Source: a bacterium (GTDB lineage Bacteria > Planctomycetota > J058 > JAJDCP01). From it: a stretch of 6,800 nt of DNA. Each line of letters begins with the position of its first letter. Position 1 is the first letter of the stretch. The stretch lies in the NCBI GenBank assembly GCA_030428695.1, contig JAUIEM010000468.1, positions 1 to 6,800 on the forward strand. Direction: 5' to 3'. Positions 1-5,610 of the stretch are shown one piece after another. The position numbers and the translations under genes are program-made. Under the pieces are notes generated by a model. That model worked only from the letters and a program-made list of their open reading frames with translations, had not been told where the DNA came from and did not search any database.

Positions 1-91
1 GAGGCGCCGCGCGGGTGGGTGGATGCCGAGGATCGACGACGACGCGGCCTTTGTTGACCTCGGAGGAGGAGGACGAAGGCAGGCACCCACC

Positions 92-120
92 CCCGCAAGC
101 CTCGCGAGCGAGGTTTCGGG
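92..120. terminator. Imperfect hairpin, possible terminator of an upstream gene
   Basis: CCTCGC at 100-105 pairs with GCGAGG at 108-113 around a two-base centre. The pairing extends outward through G-T, AA/TT and CCCG (92-95)/CGGG (117-120) with one bulged C at 96. No T-run follows on the plus strand, so it is not a classic intrinsic terminator. It could equally be an operator-like palindrome (core CTCGCGAG) upstream of the effector gene. Confidence 0.25.
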
Positions 121-188
121 CCACGCTTCTTGGGATCCGGCCGACGACGATCGACTTCTACCGTCTTCGCGCCGGCGTACCACGTCGT

Positions 189-194
189 TATACT
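189..194 (+). promoter_or_regulatory. Possible -10 box (TATACT)
   Basis: TATACT matches the sigma-70 -10 consensus at five of six positions and stands out in a GC-rich background. The hexamer about 17 bases upstream (TTCGCG) is a poor -35. Transcription from here would begin near 201, giving a short leader of about 25 bases before the SD-like sequence and ATT codon at 212-229. It is placed suitably for the effector/immunity pair, but the assignment rests on one hexamer. Confidence 0.25.
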
Positions 195-211
195 GGGGGT
201 GAGGTACCAGC

Positions 212-229
212 AGGGGGAAAACTGCCATT
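212..229 (+). promoter_or_regulatory. Shine-Dalgarno-like AGGGGG followed by a candidate ATT start
   Basis: AGGGGG at 212-217 lies nine bases before an ATT at 227, in frame with the downstream gene, whose frame is open from 203. The 29 extra codons encode a sensible N-terminus beginning I/M-TLRIRRLIIDS and keep G or C at almost every third position, as real genes here do. The conventional GTG at 314 has no Shine-Dalgarno sequence. ATT initiation is known but rare, so this is an alternative rather than the called start. Confidence 0.35.
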
Positions 230-313
230 ACCCTCCGCATCCGCCGCCTGATCATCGACTCCAGCTCCGCGCCGACCGCTCGGCCCGCGCGGACGTCGTC
301 CCCCCGTCCCGTC

Positions 314-2164
314 GTGAGGGCCAGGCCCCGGCCGAAACGCCCGCGTCCGCGTCTGCCTCGCGTCCTCCGCGCGGCCGCGCCGCCGCCGGTCCGGGAGGAT
401 CCCGCCGGGCTCGCCCGGGCGAGCGTCGGCAGACCGCTGCCCGGAGGGGTGCGCGAGCGCCTGGAGGGGCACTTCGGCGCCGACCTCGCGGACGTCCGCA
501 TCCACACCGATCCGAAGGCCGTGCAGGCCGCCCGGGCGATGGGAGCGCGGGCCTTCGCCCGCGGCGAGGACATCTTCTTCGACCGCGGCGAGTTCCGACC
601 CCACAGCGCGGCCGGGCTCGAGCTGCTCGGCCACGAGGTCGCCCACGTGCAGCAGTACCGCCGCGGCGCCCTCGACGGCCTCGCGGCGCGGCGGCGGGGT
701 GGGTTGAAGCTCGGCGACGCACCAGGGCTCGAAGCCGAGGCGGACCGCGAGGCGCGCAAGCTGCTCGGGGGAGCGGGGGCGACGGCGTCGACGGTCGAGC
801 GCCTCCTGCTGCGGCCGGCAGGGCTCGCGCCCGGTGTGGAGCCGATCGTCGAGGCGGCGGTCGAGGAGGCGCTGCGGCTGCTCGACAGCAAGGTCAGCGC
901 TCCACACAGCCTCCCGCGTCTGCGCCTGCGGGCGCGGATCGACACCGCCGCCCCGCGCGCCGCGGTCGCCGCGCTCGCCGCGCGGATCGTGACGGCGACC
1001 TGCAGGGCTTGTGGGATCCGGCCCGGACGCGCGCGCGGCGAGGGCCTGGTGATGCGCTGGACCCGGGAGGAGCTCGAGGCGATCCTGCCGTCCGAGGAGC
1101 GCACCGCGTTCGCGCCGGGTTTCTTCCGGGCCGGCTCGCGGGTGCTGCTGCTCGGGGAGGAGGACTTCTCCTTCGCCGCGAGCGTCGCGCGCCAGTGCGC
1201 GGGGGTCGATCTGACCGCGACCTGCTACACTCCGATCGACGTGATGCGCGCCGAGCACGGGGCGAAGATGAACGGCGAGGAGGGCACGGAGGCGGTCGTC
1301 CGGGCGCACGGGACGCTGCGCGACGAGATCGATGCGCAGCAGCTCGGGAGCTACGGTTTCGACCCCTTCGACACGGTCGTGTTCAACTTCCCGAACACCC
1401 GCAGCGGCATCGCCGCCGACCAGGAGCTGCTGCGCCGCTTCTTCGCCAGCGCCGGGGACGTCGTCGGGGATGGGGGACACGTGGTGCTCAGCATCTTCGA
1501 CAAGGACATCTACATCACGACCTGGGCCCCGGAGGTGCTCGCGCAGGGCTGGGAGCTCGTCGCCGTCAGCGAGGCGGAGCGGCCGATCTACAACTGGGAC
1601 CCCCAGCAGTTCCCCGGCTACGAGCACCGCATGACAGGCGAGGCCGGTTCGGCGGGGAGCGCGGAGGGGGCGGCCCTGACCTTCGTGTTCGAGCGCCGCA
1701 AGACCGCCGAGCCCCCGGATCACGCGATCCAGCGCGAGGCCCTCGCGCTCGTCGCCGGCGCGCAGGCGCTCGTCGCCGCGCCGCGCGCGGCCTACCGCGA
1801 GTGCAAGGCGCAGCAGAGCCTGGCGGTCCGCTCCTTCGTATCGGCGAGCAAGACCTACGCCCACCTGCCGGCAGACGCCGGGCCGAAGCGGGAAGGGATG
1901 CTCGGCTCGGCGCAGAGGAACGCCGCCGCCGGCTTCGCCGCGGAGGAGGCGATGGGGGTGGCCCTCGCCGACCTGGAGGCTGCCGTCCTCGAGCTGGAGG
2001 CGGCCGTGGCCGCGCTCCCCGCCGGCACGATCGAGGGGACGCTGCGGCGCCTGACCGCGCCCCTCGCCGAGGGCAGGGAGCTGTTGGAGACCGCTCGCGC
2101 GCTCGTCGAGCAGGTCGCGCCGCATCGGGACAGGTGGAACAGACGCGACGAGCACGAGGGCTGA
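314..2164 (+). CDS. DUF4157 (eCIS core) - BMT5-like (DUF2431) methyltransferase fusion, putative effector
   Basis: Numbered from the GTG at 314 (616 aa), the protein has three parts. Residues about 43-148 match the DUF4157/eCIS-core domain: a 'FGADLADVRIHTD' segment, then H107-E-V-A-H111-VQQ and a downstream LEAEAD (E140-D144) that could supply a third metal ligand. In known systems this domain marks proteins tied to extracellular contractile injection systems and toxins. Residues about 274-461 resemble the BMT5-like (DUF2431) SAM-dependent Rossmann fold known from eukaryotic 25S rRNA uridine-N3 methyltransferases: LLLGEEDFSFAAS (278-290), FDTVVFNFPN (352-361), FPGYEHRMTG (433-442). The second E of GEEDFSF replaces the G usual in that loop. 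Residues about 465-616 are Ala/Glu-rich, helical, possibly coiled-coil, with no assigned family. No signal peptide or membrane segment is seen. The start is uncertain because the GTG lacks an SD; an ATT at 227 would give 645 aa. It is followed two bases later by a SUKH-like gene, consistent with a toxin or cargo with its immunity partner. Methyltransferase activity and target are inference. Confidence 0.8.
   Translation: MRARPRPKRPRPRLPRVLRAAAPPPVREDPAGLARASVGRPLPGGVRERLEGHFGADLADVRIHTDPKAVQAARAMGARAFARGEDIFFDRGEFRPHSAAGLELLGHEVAHVQQYRRGALDGLAARRRGGLKLGDAPGLEAEADREARKLLGGAGATASTVERLLLRPAGLAPGVEPIVEAAVEEALRLLDSKVSAPHSLPRLRLRARIDTAAPRAAVAALAARIVTATCRACGIRPGRARGEGLVMRWTREELEAILPSEERTAFAPGFFRAGSRVLLLGEEDFSFAASVARQCAGVDLTATCYTPIDVMRAEHGAKMNGEEGTEAVVRAHGTLRDEIDAQQLGSYGFDPFDTVVFNFPNTRSGIAADQELLRRFFASAGDVVGDGGHVVLSIFDKDIYITTWAPEVLAQGWELVAVSEAERPIYNWDPQQFPGYEHRMTGEAGSAGSAEGAALTFVFERRKTAEPPDHAIQREALALVAGAQALVAAPRAAYRECKAQQSLAVRSFVSASKTYAHLPADAGPKREGMLGSAQRNAAAGFAAEEAMGVALADLEAAVLELEAAVAALPAGTIEGTLRRLTAPLAEGRELLETARALVEQVAPHRDRWNRRDEHEG
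2156..2160 (+). promoter_or_regulatory. Ribosome binding site of the SUKH-like gene, inside the preceding gene
   Basis: GAGGG lies six bases before the ATG at 2167 and within the last codons of the effector gene, whose TGA is at 2162-2164. Ribosomes finishing the first gene would sit over the second start, implying translational coupling. Confidence 0.6.
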
Positions 2165-2166
2165 AG

Positions 2167-2658
2167 ATGGCCGAGCTCGAGAGCCTGCACGCACGTCTTG
2201 CCGCCCTCGCGGACTCCCCGCTCGCGCCGCGCGCCGTCGAGGCGCACGAGCTCGAGCGGCTGCTCGGCGCTTTTCCGGCCCTCGCGCGCGACGAGGCCTA
2301 CCTCGCCTTCCTGCGTCGCTACGGGGGGGCCTACGTCCGGCGCAAGGCGCTCGGCCTCAGCGTCGACATCTTCGGCCTCGGGGGCAGCGCGACGACCCAC
2401 GCGATCGCGCACCGACGCGACAACCTCGCCCCCGGCTATTGTCTGTTCGCGACCGTCTACCACCAGACCGACGGCCCGACCCAGGCGGACTTCGCGTTCC
2501 CCGTGGAGGGCGCGCCGGAGGTCTACCGCTCCTGCCTGGTCGGCCGGCAGCCGCCGACCGCCTTCGAGCGCTACGCGACGGGTTTCCTGCCCTGGCTCGA
2601 GCATCTGGTGGCGAGCGGCGGCCTGATCTACGACGACCTCGCGCCGGTCGAGTATTGA
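2167..2658 (+). CDS. SMI1/KNR4 (SUKH)-like protein, probable immunity protein
   Basis: This 163-residue protein has the size and motif order of SUKH-superfamily proteins: ELERLLGAFPAL (28-39), AYLAFLRRYGGAYV (44-57), LSVDIFGLG (64-72), and a C-terminal FERYATGFLPWLEHLV (133-148) like the closing helix of the family. SUKH proteins often act as cytoplasmic immunity proteins that bind and neutralise nuclease and other toxins encoded immediately upstream. No signal peptide or membrane helix is seen. The start is set by an ATG two bases after the upstream stop, with GAGGG six bases before it; the same frame stays open far upstream, but that part is an out-of-frame shadow of the effector gene. The position argues that it neutralises the fusion protein. 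It could instead be a cargo chaperone or a divergent SUKH protein of other function, since the similarity is judged by eye. Confidence 0.72.
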   Translation: MAELESLHARLAALADSPLAPRAVEAHELERLLGAFPALARDEAYLAFLRRYGGAYVRRKALGLSVDIFGLGGSATTHAIAHRRDNLAPGYCLFATVYHQTDGPTQADFAFPVEGAPEVYRSCLVGRQPPTAFERYATGFLPWLEHLVASGGLIYDDLAPVEY

Positions 2659-2759
2659 CCTCAGCGCCATAGGTGAGCAGCGCAGAAGGGTCGAAGCGCC
2701 CGACATCTGCGGCATCCGGGTCCGCAGCAGGAATCCCGGTGAATCAGACGGGCTGAGGG
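2659..2759. other. Convergent intergenic spacer
   Basis: This is the 101-base gap between the two converging gene pairs. No gene is seen. It contains the hairpin at 2707-2727 and a weaker TCAG/CTGA pairing at 2744-2756. Confidence 0.6.
2707..2727. terminator. Hairpin between convergent genes, possible bidirectional terminator
   Basis: CTGCGG (2707-2712) and CCGCAG (2722-2727) form a perfect six-base stem around a nine-base loop. There is no T-run on either side, so intrinsic termination would be weak. The position between converging genes is the main support. Confidence 0.25.
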
Positions 2760-5585
2760 CTACCCCCAGCTGCCGACCGCCATCGCGATCTGCTCGGACA
2801 GGGTCGCGAAGTCGGGGTGCTCGGGCAGCGACAGGGCGAGCAGCGTCTTGCGCGCGCCGCCGTGATCGTCTCTGGCGAGCAGCATCCCCGCCTCGCGGTA
2901 GGCCGCGACGACCTTGGCGCGGTAGTCGTTGCGCAGCGCGATCAGGTCGGCGTCGCAGTGGTGGCACAGCGCCGAGCCGCGCCGCACCTTCCGGGCGCAG
3001 GCGAGGCAGGGCACCTCGAGGGTCGCGCCGCAGCTCTCGCAGTGCTCGGCGTCGGTGCTCGCGAGCTGGTTCCAGCACGAGCCGCAGTGCTCGAAGCGCC
3101 GCGAGCAGACATGGGGGCCGGGGAGGATGCGTTTGAGGAAGTTGTCCATCACCTCGGCGTTCGCGAAGCGTTTGTCCGGGTCGGGGGCGAGGGTCTTGTC
3201 GAGGAGGGCGACGACCTCGGGCCGGTCGGGCCGGTCGAGCAGGGTCGAAAAGAACGAGCCGAGCGCGTACACGTCGCTCGCCTTGGTCGGCGCCCCACCG
3301 GAACGCTCGGGGGCGAGGTGCAGCTCGGCTCCCGGCAGCGTCGTCTCATCGATCTCGGGCAGCAGCTGGCTCATCCCGAGGCCGAGCAGGCGGACGGCGT
3401 TGCCGCGCGTGTAGAAGCTGGTCTGCGGGCTCGGCTCGCCGGCGAGCACGTCGCTGCGGTGCAGGGCGGCGTACCCGCGGGCGAGCATGCGCAGGATCGC
3501 GCTCGCGTCGTCTTCGCCGATCGCCCCGTCGCGCTCGAGCTTCTGGCTGAGCTGCCCGCCATCGCAATGCTCGTAGAGCGCGAGCAGGGCGTCGCGCTGG
3601 ACGACGACCTCGAGCAGCTCGAGGAACAGGATGTCGCCCGCCAGCCGCGCCCGATGGTTCAGGGCGCGGAAGTTGTCGATCACGCGGGAGGTGAAGCTGC
3701 CGATCACCCGCACCGCCAGGCAGGGACCGCCGAGCCACCGGTCTTCGAGGCGCAGGACCTGGACCGGCCCCTCCTCGGCGATCAGCCCGAGCTCGTCGAA
3801 GCGCCCCTCCTCGACGCTCCGGGTGTCGACCTCGCGGCGCGTGTCGACCAGGTCTTCGGAGCGCGACTCGGGGGGCAGGGTCTCGGTCAGGTCGGCGCCG
3901 CCGCGGACGATGTAGCCGCAGTACTCGCAGACGGCGTCGCTCGGCTGGAAAGGGACCTCGCAGCGGGGGCAGAGCACGTGGGCCTGGCCCCAGGTGTCGT
4001 CGCTGGCCGGACCGCGCCAGGTCTCATCCTCATTGCTGGCGCCGGCCTCGACGGTCGTCGGGGCGCCGGTGTCGACCACCTCGGGGAGCGGCGGATCGTC
4101 GCCGTCGAAGAGGAGCTCGTAGACCTCCTCGAGCTCCTCTTCTTCCTGGGCGTCGAGGGTGCGGGCGTCGCTGTCGGGGGCGGGCATGATGCCGAGGGCG
4201 GCGAGGTCGGTTCCCGGGCCGATGCTGAAGTCGCTCTCGTCCGAGAACACGTTCGCGGCCGGGACCGGCGGCGGCAGCTCTTGCGGATCGATCGGAGGCA
4301 GCCCGAGCCGCGTCGGGCCCTCGGCTCTCTCGCGGCGCGCGATCGCCTCGTCGAAGCGCTTCGCGAGGTCGTTCATGTCGACGTCGGCGAGCGCCGCGAA
4401 GCCGTCGAGGGAGGTCTCTTCGCCGTCCCAGTCGCCGTCGAGCACCGTCTCCTCGCCGTCCCACTCCTCTTCCTCGGCGGGCAGCGAGACCGTCTTCTGG
4501 GAGCGATGGTCGACCGAGCGGACGGTCTCTTCGTCGTCCCCGGCCTCCTCCAGCGCGTCCTCTTCGTCGTCTTCGGCCTCGTCTTCCTCTTCGTCCTCTT
4601 CCTCGCCCTCGTCCTCGGAGACTTCGTCCCCCAGGCCCCGTTTCAGATCGCGCAGGGAGGGCAGGGGTTGGCGGCCGGACTCGTCGGCGATGATCGCGTG
4701 CTCGCCGGTCTCTTCGTTGAGCTCGTCCGCGAGCTCGTCCAGCGGCGGGAGCGGCTCGCTCTTCGCTTCGGAGGCGGGGCGCGCCCGCGGTCTTCGCAGG
4801 CCCTCGGCGAGCTCGTCCAGGTCGGGCAGGGGGTCGCCGCTCTCGGAGGCTTCGCTGTCGTCGTCGCCCGCCGCGGACTCGATCGCCGGATAGAAGCCGA
4901 GCTCCGAAGGGTCGTCGAGCTCGGGCGGAGCCGGCAGGAAGCCCTCCCGGGCGCGGCCCTCGACGACCTCCTCGGCCTCGACGACCTCCGCGGCCTCGAC
5001 GACCTCCTCGGCCGCCGGCCGCGGGCGGGCGGCCGCTGCCCGGCGCGACGAGCTGCGCGAGCGCCGCGCTTTCGAGCCCGGGGGCGGCTTGGGCTTCTTC
5101 TTCGCCGGGCCGCGTCCGCCGAACAGGCGCTCGTAGAGGTCTTCGGCGGAGGGGAAGTGGTCCTCGATGTTCTGCTCGGCGAGGGCGGTGCGGATCGCCC
5201 GGTTCTCGCTGCGCGTCAGGTAGCCCTTGTGCAGGAGCAGCTCAGCGAGCCGCGGGAAGTCCTTCCCGGACAGGTAGCGCTTCTTCTGGATCGCGAGACA
5301 CTCGTCGACCTGGCGCAGGGTCGCGAAGCGGTTCTTGATCGCGATGCGGCCGTACAGCTTGTCCCAGACCCGCTGCTCCTTGAAGGCCTGGGCGTTGACG
5401 ATGCTCTTGACGTCGCGGGGGGAGAGCAGCTTCTGCTCGACGAGGATCTCGGAGAGCGGCTTGTCCTGGCCCCGCTTCTGCCGCTTGATCGCGAGCTTTA
5501 TGCAGGACTTGATGTCCGTCTCCGACACGAGCCGGTTCTTGACCGCGATCCGCGCGAAACGCAACTCCCTCTTGGAGATGGGCAA
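2760..5585 (-). CDS. Multidomain pseudokinase with N-terminal repeats, acidic linker and zinc ribbons
   Basis: The TTG at 5585-5583 is chosen as start because GGGGGGAG lies six bases upstream and recognisable protein begins just after it; the earlier open frame overlaps the neighbouring gene out of frame. That gives 941 residues. Two tandem N-terminal repeats (about 9-68 and 77-135) share an [AG]RIA[VI]KNR opening and a later L-x-E-[IL]-L segment, loosely like the type II secretion ATPase N-terminal fold. A Lys/Arg stretch (161-190) and a long acidic low-complexity linker (about 191-535) follow. A zinc ribbon has C539, C542, C553, C556. Residues about 597-821 have a Ser/Thr kinase-like fold with a retained APE (758-760), D771, G776 and R806, but the VAIK lysine is R626, the HRDLKPEN segment reads AGEPSPQT (715-722), and DFG reads GLG (735-737), so catalysis is unlikely. 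C-terminal CxxC pairs (834/837, 849/852, 860/863, 874/877) suggest two more ribbons, ending in a helical tail. It is probably a cytoplasmic scaffold, co-transcribed with the upstream sulfatase-like gene. Its partners are unknown. Confidence 0.85.
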   Translation of the reverse strand: MPISKRELRFARIAVKNRLVSETDIKSCIKLAIKRQKRGQDKPLSEILVEQKLLSPRDVKSIVNAQAFKEQRVWDKLYGRIAIKNRFATLRQVDECLAIQKKRYLSGKDFPRLAELLLHKGYLTRSENRAIRTALAEQNIEDHFPSAEDLYERLFGGRGPAKKKPKPPPGSKARRSRSSSRRAAAARPRPAAEEVVEAAEVVEAEEVVEGRAREGFLPAPPELDDPSELGFYPAIESAAGDDDSEASESGDPLPDLDELAEGLRRPRARPASEAKSEPLPPLDELADELNEETGEHAIIADESGRQPLPSLRDLKRGLGDEVSEDEGEEEDEEEDEAEDDEEDALEEAGDDEETVRSVDHRSQKTVSLPAEEEEWDGEETVLDGDWDGEETSLDGFAALADVDMNDLAKRFDEAIARRERAEGPTRLGLPPIDPQELPPPVPAANVFSDESDFSIGPGTDLAALGIMPAPDSDARTLDAQEEEELEEVYELLFDGDDPPLPEVVDTGAPTTVEAGASNEDETWRGPASDDTWGQAHVLCPRCEVPFQPSDAVCEYCGYIVRGGADLTETLPPESRSEDLVDTRREVDTRSVEEGRFDELGLIAEEGPVQVLRLEDRWLGGPCLAVRVIGSFTSRVIDNFRALNHRARLAGDILFLELLEVVVQRDALLALYEHCDGGQLSQKLERDGAIGEDDASAILRMLARGYAALHRSDVLAGEPSPQTSFYTRGNAVRLLGLGMSQLLPEIDETTLPGAELHLAPERSGGAPTKASDVYALGSFFSTLLDRPDRPEVVALLDKTLAPDPDKRFANAEVMDNFLKRILPGPHVCSRRFEHCGSCWNQLASTDAEHCESCGATLEVPCLACARKVRRGSALCHHCDADLIALRNDYRAKVVAAYREAGMLLARDDHGGARKTLLALSLPEHPDFATLSEQIAMAVGSWG
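4401..4463 (-). repeat. WDGEET[VS]LDG repeat pair in the linker
   Basis: Residues 375-384 and 386-395 are near-identical decapeptides (WDGEETVLDG and WDGEETSLDG) separated by one Asp. Each contains Thr-x-x-Asp, the form favoured by phosphothreonine-binding FHA domains, and related TV motifs occur at residues 354 and 365. The repeat is seen directly; the FHA idea is inference. Confidence 0.7.
4623..4835 (-). repeat. Three spaced PLP-x-L-x-[ED]-L motifs in the acidic linker
   Basis: DPLPDLDELAEGL (from residue 251), EPLPPLDELADEL (from 278) and QPLPSLRDLKRGL (from 307) share a PLPxLx[ED]L core followed by a leucine four residues on. Start-to-start spacing is 27 and 29 residues. In an otherwise low-complexity linker they look like short amphipathic docking motifs. 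Confidence 0.7.
4956..5009 (-). repeat. Triplicated 18-base coding repeat (EEVVEA units)
   Basis: Three in-frame 18-base units encode EEVVEA, AEVVEA and EEVVEG (residues 193-210). The DNA units are nearly identical, indicating recent slippage or duplication that preserved the frame. It sits at the start of the acidic linker, where length change is probably tolerated. Confidence 0.8.
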
Positions 5586-5591
5586 TTCGGA

Positions 5592-5599
5592 CTCCCCCC
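5592..5599 (-). promoter_or_regulatory. Ribosome binding site that fixes the TTG start of the pseudokinase
   Basis: On the minus strand GGGGGGAG lies six bases before the TTG at 5585-5583, inside the roughly 25-base gap after the sulfatase-like stop. No ATG or GTG with comparable placement occurs nearby in this frame, so TTG is the best start. Confidence 0.65.
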
Positions 5600-5610
5600 G
5601 GCGCGGGCGG

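Larger units (their letters stand above)
1..226. other. Upstream region without a supportable gene
   Basis: No reading frame here has recognisable protein content. Two plus-strand frames are open from the left edge, one to a TGA at 55-57 and one to a TGA at 200-202. Either could be the tail of a gene that starts outside the window, but both translations are Arg/Asp-rich and match nothing I know. The stretch contains a GC-rich imperfect inverted repeat (92-120), a looser long-range inverted pair (GCGGGTGGGTG at 11-21 against CACCCACCCCCGC at 84-96), and a -10-like box at 189-194. It most likely holds the promoter of the downstream pair. Confidence 0.45.

Noticed and set aside
15..251. 78-residue plus-strand open frame at the left edge
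   Set aside because: It has no motif, no ribosome binding site and composition like random GC-rich DNA, and it overlaps the probable promoter and leader of the effector gene.
188..2194. 668-residue minus-strand open frame opposite the effector
   Set aside because: It has no recognisable motifs and an Arg/Gly/Leu-rich shadow composition. The opposite strand carries clear DUF4157 and BMT5-like motifs.
130..2658. 842-residue plus-strand open frame spanning both effector and SUKH-like genes
   Set aside because: Up to about 2160 it is an Arg/Ala/Gly-rich out-of-frame shadow of the effector gene. Only its last 163 codons, from the ATG at 2167, are real.
4159..4893. Serine-rich plus-strand open frame of 244 residues
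   Set aside because: The poly-Ser is the antisense reading of the acidic Glu/Asp codons in the pseudokinase linker.
4956..5009. Possible CRISPR-like array
   Set aside because: The units are contiguous 18-base coding repeats without spacers, in frame within a protein linker.
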